Below are positions 56,425 through 64,000 of a stretch of DNA of 64,000 nt, one piece after another. The stretch lies in NCBI RefSeq assembly GCF_002159915.1, contig NZ_NFJP01000011.1, positions 1 to 64,000 of the forward strand, read 5' to 3'. Position numbers and translations under genes: made by a program. The notes beneath the pieces are model-generated. The model saw only the letters and a list, made by a program, of their open reading frames with translations. It ran no database searches and was not told where the DNA came from. This DNA is from Gordonibacter sp. An230 (GTDB lineage Bacteria; Actinomycetota; Coriobacteriia; Coriobacteriales; Eggerthellaceae). How positions within the stretch are numbered: position 1 is the stretch's first letter; each line of letters opens with the position of its first letter.

Positions 56425-57306
56425 ATGAAAGCACTCGTTATCGCCGAAAGACAGGATGCCGCGCGCGAGCTTGCCGCCGGCGCCCGCACGATGGCCGACG
56501 AGGTGGTGCTCGTCTCCTTCGGCGAGGCTCCCGAGGGCGTCGCCGACAAGATAGCGCGCATCAGCGTGCCCGAGGGCGCCGTCCTCGACGACGCCGCCGA
56601 CACCGTGATCGCCGTGTTCGACGCCGAGGCCCCCTCCGTCGTGCTCGTCGAGCCCACGCGCCACATGAAGACCATCGCCGGCAAGCTGGCGGCCCATGCA
56701 GGTGCGTCGGTCATCACCGACGTCATGTCCTTCGAGAACGGCGCGAAGAGCCTCTATTTCGGCGGCGTGGCCGAGCGCGTGCAGAAGCCCGCGACAGACG
56801 TGGCCTTCTACACCGTGTCCGCTGGCGCGTTCGCGGGGCTGGAGGCATCCGGGGCGAACGTTGCGGAGGACGTGGCGTGGGTGGCTCCAGCAAACCCTGT
56901 GAGGCTTTTGGCCTCCAAGCCCATCGAGAAGAGCGGCGTTGATCTGTTCAAGGCCGACGCCGTCGTCGCGGCCGGCCGCGGCTTCGCCGAGGAGGCCGAC
57001 CTCGATCTCGCCCGCGCCCTTGCCGAGAAGCTCGGCGGCGGCTTGGCGTGCTCGCGTCCGCTCACCGAGGGCGTGAACTGGCTGCCCACCGAGCTGTACG
57101 TGGGCGTGTCCGGCCTCATGCTGTCGCCGAAGGTCTACGTGGCCGCCGGCATATCGGGCCAGATGCAGCACATGGTTGGCTGCAACCGCTCGGGCAGCGT
57201 GTTCGCCATCAACAAGGATAAGAACGCTCCGGTGTTCAAGCAGTGCGACTACGGGATCGTCGGTGATGTGAAGGACGTGCTGCCGGCCCTCGTGGAGGCG
57301 TTGTAG
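56425..57306 (+). CDS. fixB: electron transfer flavoprotein alpha subunit, FixB, set 2
   Basis: 293-residue ETF-alpha homologue, the same length as set 1. The FAD domain is intact (GVNWLPTELYVGVSGLMLSP, ISGQMQHMVGCNRSG, CDYGIVGDV). The ATG at 56425 is supported by homology; the ribosome binding site (GAAAGGCAGGG) is rather far upstream. Confidence 0.92.
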   Translation: MKALVIAERQDAARELAAGARTMADEVVLVSFGEAPEGVADKIARISVPEGAVLDDAADTVIAVFDAEAPSVVLVEPTRHMKTIAGKLAAHAGASVITDVMSFENGAKSLYFGGVAERVQKPATDVAFYTVSAGAFAGLEASGANVAEDVAWVAPANPVRLLASKPIEKSGVDLFKADAVVAAGRGFAEEADLDLARALAEKLGGGLACSRPLTEGVNWLPTELYVGVSGLMLSPKVYVAAGISGQMQHMVGCNRSGSVFAINKDKNAPVFKQCDYGIVGDVKDVLPALVEAL

Positions 57307-57360
57307 GCAGCACGTATCGAGCGTCCGCGCGCCGGCACATCGCGCTCGGATGCCGACAGG

Positions 57361-57398
57361 CGCCGGCCGTCATCCTGCGCGACGGCGGCCGGCCTTTT
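57361..57398 (+). promoter_or_regulatory. GC hairpin with U-tract between fixB and fixC, set 2
   Basis: GCCGGCCGTC (from 57362) pairs imperfectly with GACGGCGGCCGGC, followed directly by CTTTTC. It looks like a weak terminator/attenuator. Set 1 has GC hairpins in the same gap. Confidence 0.5.
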
Positions 57399-57489
57399 CC
57401 CGCCAAGGGAAGAGACGTGCTTGGAAAGGGACGAGACGGCAAGGTGCGGGCGCTGTCCGGCACGTTGCGACGAGAAAGGAGAGCCCAAG

Positions 57490-58791
57490 GTGGCTGAAGC
57501 TGATTTCGACGCGATCGTCGTCGGCTCCGGGTGCGCGGGCGCCGTGGCGGCCTACGAGCTCGCAAAGGCCGGCAAGAGCGTCCTCGTGGTCGAGCGCGGC
57601 AACTTCGCCGGCGCTAAGAACATGACCGGCGGGCGCATTTACTCGCATTCGCTCAAGAAGGTCTTCCCGGATTTCGAGCAGGAGGCTCCTCTCGAACGAA
57701 AGATCACTCACGAGCGCATGGCGTTCATGGACCCTGAGAGCCAGATGGCCATCGACTTCACGAGTCCCGAGCTTGCCGAGGAGGCCAAGGATTCCTACAG
57801 CGTGCTGCGCGCGCCGTTCGACCAGTGGCTCGCGAGCAAGGCCGAGGATGCCGGTGCCGAGTACATCTACGGCATCGCCGTGGAGGAGCTGCTGAAGGAC
57901 GAGAGGGGCAAGGTCGTCGGCGTGCGCGCCGGCGAAGACGAGATCACCGCCGAGGTGACGATCGTCGCCGAGGGCGTGAACTCGCTTCTGTGCGAGCGTA
58001 GCCTTGGCAATCCCCGTCCGAAACCCAGTCAGATGGCCGTTGGGATCAAGCAAGTGTTCGAGCTGCCGGCCGCCCAGATCGAGGATCGCTTCCTCGTGCC
58101 CGAGGGCGAAGGGGCGGCGATGCTCTTCGTAGGCGACTGCACGCACGGCAACGTGGGCGGCGGCTTTTTGTACACGAACAAGGACTCCATCTCGCTCGGA
58201 CTCGTGGCCACTATCTCGCTGGCCGCCGACGGTGCGAACGAGACGCCGGTCTACCAGATGCTCGAGGATTTCAAGAATCATCCGGCTGTGGCGCCCATCA
58301 TCCGCGGCGCGAAGCTTGTGGAGCACTCCGGTCACATGGTTCCCGAGGGCGGTTACGACATGGTTCCGCGCTACGTCTTCGACGGCGCGCTCGTGGCGGG
58401 CGAGTCGGCGGGCCTGTGCATGAACATGGGATATCAGGTGCGCGGTATGGACTTCGCCGTGGCATCCGGCCAGATGGCTGGGCTTGCGGCCGTGAAAGCC
58501 CTCAACGCGGGCGACACGTCGGCCTCAGGGCTGTCCTCTTACAAGACGGCGATGGAAGACTCCTTCGTCATCAAGGACCTGGAGACGTTCCGCAGATGGC
58601 CCCATGTCATGGAAGGCTGGTCGAACATGTTCACCGACTACCCGGTCATGGCGAGGGAAATATTCAATGCCCTGTTCAGCGTGGACGGCGAGCCGCAAAA
58701 GCCGCTCGCGAGGCGCATGATGCCCATCGTGAAGAAGCGCGGCCTGCTCAAGCTGGCCGGCGAGGTGAGGAAGGCGGTGAAGTCGCTGTGA
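57490..58791 (+). CDS. fixC: FixC-type flavoprotein, set 2
   Basis: 433 residues, the same length as set 1, with the FAD motif VVGSGCAGAVAAYELAKAG and VERGNFAGAKNMTGGRIYSH. GTG 57490 with AAGGAG upstream is the start, as in set 1. It takes electrons from FixAB and passes them with FixX to the quinone pool or the low-potential acceptor. Overlaps fixX by 4 bp. Confidence 0.92.
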   Translation: MAEADFDAIVVGSGCAGAVAAYELAKAGKSVLVVERGNFAGAKNMTGGRIYSHSLKKVFPDFEQEAPLERKITHERMAFMDPESQMAIDFTSPELAEEAKDSYSVLRAPFDQWLASKAEDAGAEYIYGIAVEELLKDERGKVVGVRAGEDEITAEVTIVAEGVNSLLCERSLGNPRPKPSQMAVGIKQVFELPAAQIEDRFLVPEGEGAAMLFVGDCTHGNVGGGFLYTNKDSISLGLVATISLAADGANETPVYQMLEDFKNHPAVAPIIRGAKLVEHSGHMVPEGGYDMVPRYVFDGALVAGESAGLCMNMGYQVRGMDFAVASGQMAGLAAVKALNAGDTSASGLSSYKTAMEDSFVIKDLETFRRWPHVMEGWSNMFTDYPVMAREIFNALFSVDGEPQKPLARRMMPIVKKRGLLKLAGEVRKAVKSL

Positions 58792-59087
58792 GCAAGGTCA
58801 AGGAGATCACGGTCAACGTCGACGAGTTTCTGGCTATCGACAAATACGAGGTGGACGAGGAGAACGCCCATATCGAGCTTGTGGACGATCCTGATACGGA
58901 AGAGTTTCTGAAGCTTGTCCGCGTGTGCCCGGCAGCGCTCTACAAGATCGACGAGAACGGCGCGAAGTCCTTCGACTACGCCGGCTGCCTCGAATGCGGC
59001 ACCTGCCGCATCGCCTGCGAGGGAACCATCGTCAAGAAATGGGAGAATCCTCAGCCCACCATGGGCGTGGAGTACCGGTACGGCTAG
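58788..59087 (+). CDS. fixX: FixX ferredoxin-like protein, set 2
   Basis: 99 residues, the same length and Cys positions (47, 67, 70, 73, 77) as set 1, with the CLECGTCRIAC cluster motif. The GTG start sits in the GTGA overlap with fixC. Confidence 0.93.
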   Translation: MSKVKEITVNVDEFLAIDKYEVDEENAHIELVDDPDTEEFLKLVRVCPAALYKIDENGAKSFDYAGCLECGTCRIACEGTIVKKWENPQPTMGVEYRYG

Positions 59088-60052
59088 GGTTCGGGAAGGG
59101 TTTGCGGGACGGAGCCGAGGCTTCTGCCTTCCCGTTCGGACCCTTGCCGCACAGGGTTCGAAACGACGGTACGATGCGTCCCGCGCCCGTTGCTCGCGAT
59201 CGGCGCGGGCGACGGGCGCTGTTCGTCCGTCCGCCTTCTCGACAGGTTGGAGCCGATGCGGGATCGCCAATGCGGTCGGACGCTTTCTCCGGTCGGGCCC
59301 GTAGAGCGCGACAGTGCTTCCTGCGCCTTTCCCGGGTGGTGCTCGCAGCGGGCTTCTCCCAAAGGTCGCGAGCTTGCGACCGGGCGCCTCCGGCCTGTCG
59401 CGAAGGCCTTTCGATCGCGTGCTTGCGCACGCTGCGCCCCGTTCGGCAAAGTAGGTGCTCGGAATGGCACAGATCGCGTCTTGTGCATAGATATCGCGCT
59501 ATTTTCGCCTCGACTGGCCGTTCTGAGAAAAGCATGGTCGGTAAAACGTCAGGTCGTGAGGGACCGGACGCCGGTCATATGCTGCGAATCTATGCGCAAA
59601 ACGCGATCTGTGCCGCTTAGACTGCGTCGTTCCGTCGAAACGTGGGCCGCGCGACGGCATGCGGCCTTTTGGTCGTCGCGGCGCATTGAGAGTGCGGTGC
59701 CGACTCGGCGAGGCGGGGTCCCCGAGGGCACCTCGGTCGAAATTGCCGCTCTTCGCGATGCGCTCCGTATGGGTTTTGCGGGAAGACGAAGGCGAGACGG
59801 TCGGTCCGGCTTCGATCTTGCCCCGGCGGGCATGCGGGGCCGCCTCCGCCTTTGCGTCTTTCGACGTGCGCGCTCTCGTCGCAGCGCATTGGTGGGAATC
59901 GCACGTCGAGAGAGGCTTGCGACCTTTCCTCTGCAACGCTCTCGAAGCGCTGACGGATCGGTGACGCTCCGGCGGCGAATCCTCCGCCGGAGCGCTGCGC
60001 CTCCTCGCGGAAGTTAGGGTGGGTGCACGCAACCCATCGAAAGGAGTTCCGC
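59088..60052. other. gene-free GC-rich spacer after fixX
   Basis: About 965 bp. Open frames on both strands overlap heavily and have Arg/Ser/Pro-rich translations without a domain. Apart from the long inverted repeat at 59466-59614, nothing could be supported. Confidence 0.55.
59466..59614. repeat. long inverted-repeat element
   Basis: Arms 59466-59497 and 59584-59614 match as reverse complements except for about three positions, one being a 1-nt indel, around an interior of 86 bp. The overall size (149 bp) and layout are like those at 3077-3255, 52364-52502 and 53717-53856, although the arm sequences differ. Confidence 0.65.
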
Positions 60053-60541
60053 ATGAGTACGCTTGTCGTGCTCGGTTATCCGAGCGAGTCCGAGGCGAAG
60101 GCCGCCTACGAGAAGATTCTCGATCTCGACCAAGACCTTATCGTCAGCCTGCAGTCCGTTGCCGTGGTGGCGCGTCGCGCAGGCGGGAAGTACGAGGTGG
60201 TCACACCCGGATCGGAGGTGGGCACAGGCGCGGTATGGGGATTGTTCTGGGGCGTGCTTTTCGGTCTTCTGTTTTTCGTGCCCCTTGTCGGCGCGGCGCT
60301 TGGAGCCGGTATCGGAGCCCTCACGGGCCTCGTCGTGAAACACGGCGTCGACCGAGATTTCCAGGATCGCGTGCGCGACCTGCTGTCCGCCGACGACAGC
60401 GCGGCCGTGTTCATGGTGGTCGGCGGCATGACCACCGATAAGTTCGTCCAGGCCCTCAGGCCCTTCGGCGGAGACGTGCTGCAGACGTCGCTGTCGTTCG
60501 AGGACGAGGAGGAGTTGAAGCACTCCCTGTTCCACGAGTAA
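60053..60541 (+). CDS. DUF1269-like membrane protein
   Basis: 162-residue protein. An N-terminal soluble segment is followed by a Gly-rich hydrophobic stretch (residues about 58-90; GLFWGVLFGLLFFVPL, then GAALGAGIGALTGLV) that forms one or two membrane helices with a glycine-zipper pattern. The C-terminal part is acidic. DUF1269 proteins are of unknown function. GAAAGGAGTTC precedes the ATG. A terminator follows. Confidence 0.7.
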   Translation: MSTLVVLGYPSESEAKAAYEKILDLDQDLIVSLQSVAVVARRAGGKYEVVTPGSEVGTGAVWGLFWGVLFGLLFFVPLVGAALGAGIGALTGLVVKHGVDRDFQDRVRDLLSADDSAAVFMVVGGMTTDKFVQALRPFGGDVLQTSLSFEDEEELKHSLFHE

Positions 60542-60569
60542 TCGTCCAGCGCGCGAGCTCTGTCGCAAA

Positions 60570-60604
60570 GCGAAGCCGCCTCCGGGCGGCTTCGCCGTGT
60601 TTCC
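60570..60604 (+). terminator. rho-independent terminator of the DUF1269-like gene
   Basis: GCGAAGCCGCC (60570-60580) pairs with GGCGGCTTCGC (60585-60595) around a short loop, followed by CGTGTTTCC. Confidence 0.65.
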
Positions 60605-60710
60605 AGCATCGATTGGGCGTTTTCAGCCCGGCGGCGGCTTTCGCGAAAGGATGCCGCCTCTCGTGAGGTAGAATGACGAAAAGGCCGCCTTCGAAGAGGG
60701 GAGATCGGGC

Positions 60711-61283
60711 ATGGATGAGAACAAGCTGGGGAAGAAGATAACCACCCTGCGCGAGGCGCACCGCCTCACGGCGCAGGACCTGGCCGACCGCTGCCAGTGC
60801 GACCTTGCGGTCATCGAAGGCCTCGAGGCGGGGGAGGTGCCGGCCTCGCTCGCGCCGCTCATCAAGATCACGCGCGCGCTGGGCGTGCGCCTCGGCACGC
60901 TCATGGACGACGACGAGAACCTGGGCCCCGCCTACATCGACGCCGGCCAGATGCGCGAGGTCGAGCGCGTGAAGAGCCTCGAGACCACCTCCGGCGGCGA
61001 TCTCAGCTACTTCAGCCTGGCCGCCGGCCGCCCGTCGCGGCACATGGACCCGTTCGTCATCACGGTGGACCCCACCGGCGAGACCGACCATGAGCTGGTG
61101 GGCCACGAGGGCGAGGAATGGCTTTACGGCATGGAAGGCGTGATCGAGATCGAGTACGGCCGCGAGGTCTACGTGCTGCATCCGGGCGAGAGCATCTACT
61201 ACGACTCCATCGTGCCGCACCAGGTGCGCGCCCACGACGGGCAGAAGGCGAAGTTCCTCGCCGTGGTCTACACCCCGATCTGA
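60711..61283 (+). CDS. XRE-family regulator with a C-terminal cupin domain
   Basis: 190 residues. The N-terminal HTH_XRE (ITTLREAHRLTAQDLADRCQ, residues 10-29, then CDLAVIEGLEAG) is joined to a cupin-2 domain (about 115-185; HEGEEWLYGMEGVIEI and VLHPGESIYYDSIVPHQV). Such proteins bind a metabolite in the cupin and control nearby genes. The CoA ligase 133 bp downstream is the obvious target. AGAGGGGAGA precedes the ATG. A TAGAAT at 60669-60674 may be the -10. Confidence 0.88.
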   Translation: MDENKLGKKITTLREAHRLTAQDLADRCQCDLAVIEGLEAGEVPASLAPLIKITRALGVRLGTLMDDDENLGPAYIDAGQMREVERVKSLETTSGGDLSYFSLAAGRPSRHMDPFVITVDPTGETDHELVGHEGEEWLYGMEGVIEIEYGREVYVLHPGESIYYDSIVPHQVRAHDGQKAKFLAVVYTPI

Positions 61284-61296
61284 TCGGGGTGTAGAC
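61266..61296 (+). promoter_or_regulatory. 14-bp hairpin enclosing the stop codon of the XRE-cupin gene
   Basis: GTCTACACCCCGAT (61266-61279) pairs perfectly with ATCGGGGTGTAGAC (61283-61296) around a 3-nt loop in which the stop TGA (61281-61283) lies. No U-run follows, so it may affect readthrough, RNA decay or coupling to the CoA ligase gene. Confidence 0.6.
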
Positions 61297-61415
61297 CCGA
61301 CGCAGCCGCCCTCGCTGACTTGCTACGCCAACCTGTGCGGCCAGCATGCGCCCTCGGGGCGCATGGGCGGGTCGTTCCGCCCCGCCCGGCCGAACCTGCG
61401 AGAAAAGAGGCCCCT

Positions 61416-63113
61416 ATGCCCGAAACCGAAACCCCCGCATCCGCCCCCGTCCCGGGCGATCCCGACTATCCGCTGCACTCCGAGAAGACCATCGGCCGCT
61501 ACTTCCGCGACCAGGTGGCCGCAGACCCCGACCACGAGTTCGTCGTGTACCCCGACCGCATGCTGCGCTGGACGTACCGCGACTTCGACGAGCGCACCGA
61601 CAACCTGGCCCGGGGGCTCCTCGCCATCGGCCTGCGCCCCGGCGACCACCTGGGCGTGTGGGCGCGCAACATCCCCGACTGGCTCACGTTCATGTACGCC
61701 ACCGCCAAGATCGGCGTGGTCATGGTCACGGTGAACCCCATCTACAAGTCCCACGAGCTGGACTACGTGCTCAAGCAGTCCGACATGAAGGCGCTCTGCG
61801 TCATCGACGCCTACCGCGACGTGGACTACCTCCAGATCATCCGCGAGCTCGTTCCCGAGACGCTCACCCAGCAGCGCGGCTACCTGGAGTCGGAGGCCTA
61901 CCCCTGCCTCAAGCACATCATCTACATGGGCCCCGAGAAGCACCGCGGCTGCTACAGCGTGCCCGAGCTCATCCTGCTGGGGCAGCACGTGCCGGCCGAC
62001 GCGCTCGAGGAGGCCGAGACCCACTTCGACAACAACAGCGTGGTCATGATGCAGTACACCTCCGGCACCACGGGCTTCCCGAAGGGCGTCATGCTCACGC
62101 ACCGCAACATCCTGAACAACGGCTTCTACATCGGCGAGGGGCAGAAGCTCACGGCCGACGACCGCGTCACGCTGCCGGTGCCCTTCTTCCACTGCTTCGG
62201 CTGCGTGCTCGGCGTCATGGCCAACCTCACGCACCGCTCCACCATGATCATCGTGGAGGACTTCGACGCGGGGCTCGTGCTGCAGGCCATCCACAAGGAG
62301 CGCGCCACGGCCGTCTACGGCGTGCCCACCATGTTCATCGCCGAGCTCAACCACCCCGACTTCAACATGTTCGACCTGTCCAGCCTGCGCACGGGCATCA
62401 TGGCCGGCAGCCCCTGCCCGCCCGAGACCATGCGCGAGGTCATGGACAAGATGTACATGAAGGAGATCACCATCTGCTACGGCCTCACCGAGACGAGCCC
62501 CGTGTTCACGCAGACGAGCGCCGACGACGACATCGAGCACAAGTGCGAGACGGTGGGCCGGGCGCACCCGCCGGTGGACGTGCGCGTCATCGACCCGGCC
62601 GACGGCCACATCTGCGCGCCCGGCGAGCCGGGGGAGCTGTGCTGCCGTGGCTACAACGTCATGAAGGGCTACTACAAGATGCCCGAGGCCACGGCCGAGG
62701 CCATCGACGCGGACGGCTACCTGCACTCTGGCGACCTGGGCACCGTGGACGAGGACGGCTACTACCGCGTGACCGGGCGCATCAAGGACATGATCATCCG
62801 CGGCGGCGAGAACATCTACCCGCTCGAGGTGGAGAACTTCCTGCTCACCATGCCCGGCGTGCTCGACGCGCAGGTGGTGGGCATTCCCGATGAGCGCCTC
62901 GGCGAGATCGTGGGCGCGTTCATCCGCGTGCGCCCCGGATACGAGGGCATGACCGAGGAGGACGTGCGCGCCTTCGCCATCCCGCGCATCGCGCGCTACA
63001 AGGTGCCCAAGCGCGTGTTCTTCGTGGACGACTTCCCCATGACGCCGTCCATGAAGGTGCAGAAGTACAAGCTCCGCGAGATGGCTGCGAAGCTTGTGGG
63101 CGCCGGGAGGTGA
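61416..63113 (+). CDS. acyl-CoA synthetase (AMP-binding, medium/long-chain type)
   Basis: 565-residue adenylate-forming ligase. The ATP loop [16 protein letters not shown], the FFHCFGC substrate block, the A5 motif [12 protein letters not shown] and the A7/A8 region HSGDLG and [15 protein letters not shown] are present, with the catalytic Lys region [12 protein letters not shown] at the end. It resembles fatty-acid-CoA ligases of the FadD/AcsA-like group. The ATG at 61416 follows GAGAAAAGAGG. It is likely controlled by the XRE-cupin protein upstream. Confidence 0.92.
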   Translation: MPETETPASAPVPGDPDYPLHSEKTIGRYFRDQVAADPDHEFVVYPDRMLRWTYRDFDERTDNLARGLLAIGLRPGDHLGVWARNIPDWLTFMYATAKIGVVMVTVNPIYKSHELDYVLKQSDMKALCVIDAYRDVDYLQIIRELVPETLTQQRGYLESEAYPCLKHIIYMGPEKHRGCYSVPELILLGQHVPADALEEAETHFDNNSVVMMQYTSGTTGFPKGVMLTHRNILNNGFYIGEGQKLTADDRVTLPVPFFHCFGCVLGVMANLTHRSTMIIVEDFDAGLVLQAIHKERATAVYGVPTMFIAELNHPDFNMFDLSSLRTGIMAGSPCPPETMREVMDKMYMKEITICYGLTETSPVFTQTSADDDIEHKCETVGRAHPPVDVRVIDPADGHICAPGEPGELCCRGYNVMKGYYKMPEATAEAIDADGYLHSGDLGTVDEDGYYRVTGRIKDMIIRGGENIYPLEVENFLLTMPGVLDAQVVGIPDERLGEIVGAFIRVRPGYEGMTEEDVRAFAIPRIARYKVPKRVFFVDDFPMTPSMKVQKYKLREMAAKLVGAGR

Positions 63114-63302
63114 GGACGTTCAGTTGGCGCACGGACGCCAGCACGCGGCCGCAGGCGCAGGGTCTGCGCGCGAGGATCCTGCGCCTGCGCATGGAAGACG
63201 GGCCGGACTCGTCGCTGCCGATCTCGGATGCGACGAAGCGGTCTCGCTCGAGGCGTTTGGGCGCCGCCGCTGCGTCGCCGACCGCTCCCGCCGAAGAGCC
63301 TC

Positions 63303-63989
63303 TCACAGCATCCTTGCGTTCGCCGGCTCCTTCGGAGCCGTGCGGCGGTAGCGAACGGCGGGGCGCCCCAGCACGAGGGTGGCGACGACGTGCTGGCCGT
63401 GACGAAGGTCCAGCAGTCGCCGAAGGGAAGGGGACAGGCGCGTCGCAACGGTGAAGAAGCCGCTGTAAAGCACGCCCAAGCCGCACGCCTCCGCCATGAG
63501 GGCCATGTTGGCGGCGGCGAGCGAAGCATCCACCCGGTTCTTCGATACCGTCATGATGGCCACCGGCGCGTTCTTGAAGAAGAAGCGCTCGTCGATCTTT
63601 ATATGCGCTATCGAGGGGCGCAGGAGCTTCGCGAGCGGCAGCAGCCGACGAAACAGGCGCACCGCCACGCGCTCGGCCTCGGGGAGCGCGTCCCGAAGCA
63701 CGATGAACTCGACCTCTTGGGCGTTGCTGCCGGTGGGCGTGACGCGGCCGGCTTCCACGATGCGCGCAACCTCATCCTCGTCGACGGGTCGAGAAGCGAA
63801 CCGTCGGATGCTTCGGCGGGCTCGAAGAGCGCGCAGAAGCTCGTCTGCGTCCAAACGCTCGTTCCCGTCAAGCTCCACCGGCTCCTCGTCGAATCCGGTC
63901 ATCGAAACCGCGCCTTCCGGGCAGACGGCCACGCAGTGTCCGCACATGATGCAGCGTTGTGTGGCAACGTGCGCGATGCGCTCCTCCAA
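63303..63989 (-). CDS. ferredoxin-nitroreductase fusion protein (5' end uncertain)
   Basis: At least 228 residues. The N-terminal CIMCGHCVAVCPEGA supplies one four-Cys cluster set, followed by a nitroreductase-family FMN domain (RRSIRRF near 59, TPTGSNAQEVEFIV, then EACGLGVLYSGFF). Similar fusions reduce quinones or nitro compounds. The in-frame start at 63989 is a TTG, and codons stay open to the edge of the window, so the true start may lie beyond 64000. Confidence 0.8.
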   Translation of the reverse strand: MEERIAHVATQRCIMCGHCVAVCPEGAVSMTGFDEEPVELDGNERLDADELLRALRARRSIRRFASRPVDEDEVARIVEAGRVTPTGSNAQEVEFIVLRDALPEAERVAVRLFRRLLPLAKLLRPSIAHIKIDERFFFKNAPVAIMTVSKNRVDASLAAANMALMAEACGLGVLYSGFFTVATRLSPSLRRLLDLRHGQHVVATLVLGRPAVRYRRTAPKEPANARML

Positions 63990-64000
63990 AGCGATGTTGC

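Noticed and set aside
59088-60052. Overlapping Arg-rich frames of up to 275 codons in the spacer
   Set aside because: They occupy several frames at once with no domain, as expected for GC-rich non-coding DNA with few stops.
1-64000. tRNA, rRNA, insertion sequences and prophage genes
   Set aside because: No cloverleaf-like sequence with a T-loop motif, rRNA stretch, transposase catalytic motif or phage structural gene was recognised by reading; a tRNAscan-SE and ISfinder run would settle it.

Overview
The window looks like a chromosomal stretch from a high-GC actinobacterium of the class Coriobacteriia, most likely Eggerthellaceae (the Eggerthella/Gordonibacter group). The reasons are the high GC, a T-box leader on an amino-acid operon, a 12-helix membrane LuxR-type regulator, and many CaiA-type acyl-CoA dehydrogenases, family III CoA-transferases and FixABCX sets. 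The first 19 bases match the Illumina Nextera mosaic end at 17 of 19 positions, so position 1 is probably a contig end. No rRNA, tRNA, CRISPR array, intact insertion sequence or phage gene was found.

Region 1 (1-8260), housekeeping: trxB behind a clear promoter, prfA, prmC (with an unusual charged linker), purine nucleoside phosphorylase, a YycJ-like metallo-beta-lactamase-fold hydrolase, and a membrane-anchored C39-like protein that seems to have lost its catalytic Cys and His. Several spacers here are long and gene-free, and one carries a long inverted repeat.

Region 2 (7931-17073), branched-chain amino acids: a T-box leader precedes ilvD-ilvB-ilvN (4-bp overlaps), ilvC, serA and leuA, closed by a strong terminator. 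The codon in the T-box specifier position is not an obvious Ile, Val or Leu codon.

Region 3 (17074-29307): an AT-richer, gene-poor stretch, a divergent TetR/MFS pair, two closely related LysR regulators, two closely related acyl-CoA dehydrogenases, a CoA ligase, a family III CoA-transferase and an uncharacterised protein. One LysR gene has a 12-G tract directly in front of its start codon.

Region 4 (29308-41000): behind an AT-rich island lie a CaiA-like reductase and fixABCX set 1, two hotdog thioesterases, another acyl-CoA dehydrogenase, an uncharacterised protein, an MFS carrier and an aldehyde dehydrogenase.

Region 5 (40959-59087): a membrane LuxR regulator diverges from an MFS-hydrolase-caiA-caiB-caiC-MaoC-MFS run. 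A DUF559-like gene follows, bracketed by two copies of a 140-bp inverted-repeat element. Then come caiD on the minus strand and, divergent from it, fixABCX set 2. In Escherichia coli, CaiABCD activates carnitine/crotonobetaine as CoA thioesters and reduces crotonobetainyl-CoA with electrons from FixABCX. The whole parts list is present here, partly in duplicate, but with MFS carriers instead of CaiT, so the substrate may be another enoate. The likely physiology is anaerobic reduction of 2-enoyl-CoA thioesters as electron sinks.

Region 6 (59088-64000): a gene-free spacer with another long inverted repeat, a DUF1269-like membrane protein, an XRE-cupin regulator, a fatty-acid-type CoA ligase, and a ferredoxin-nitroreductase fusion that runs into the window end.
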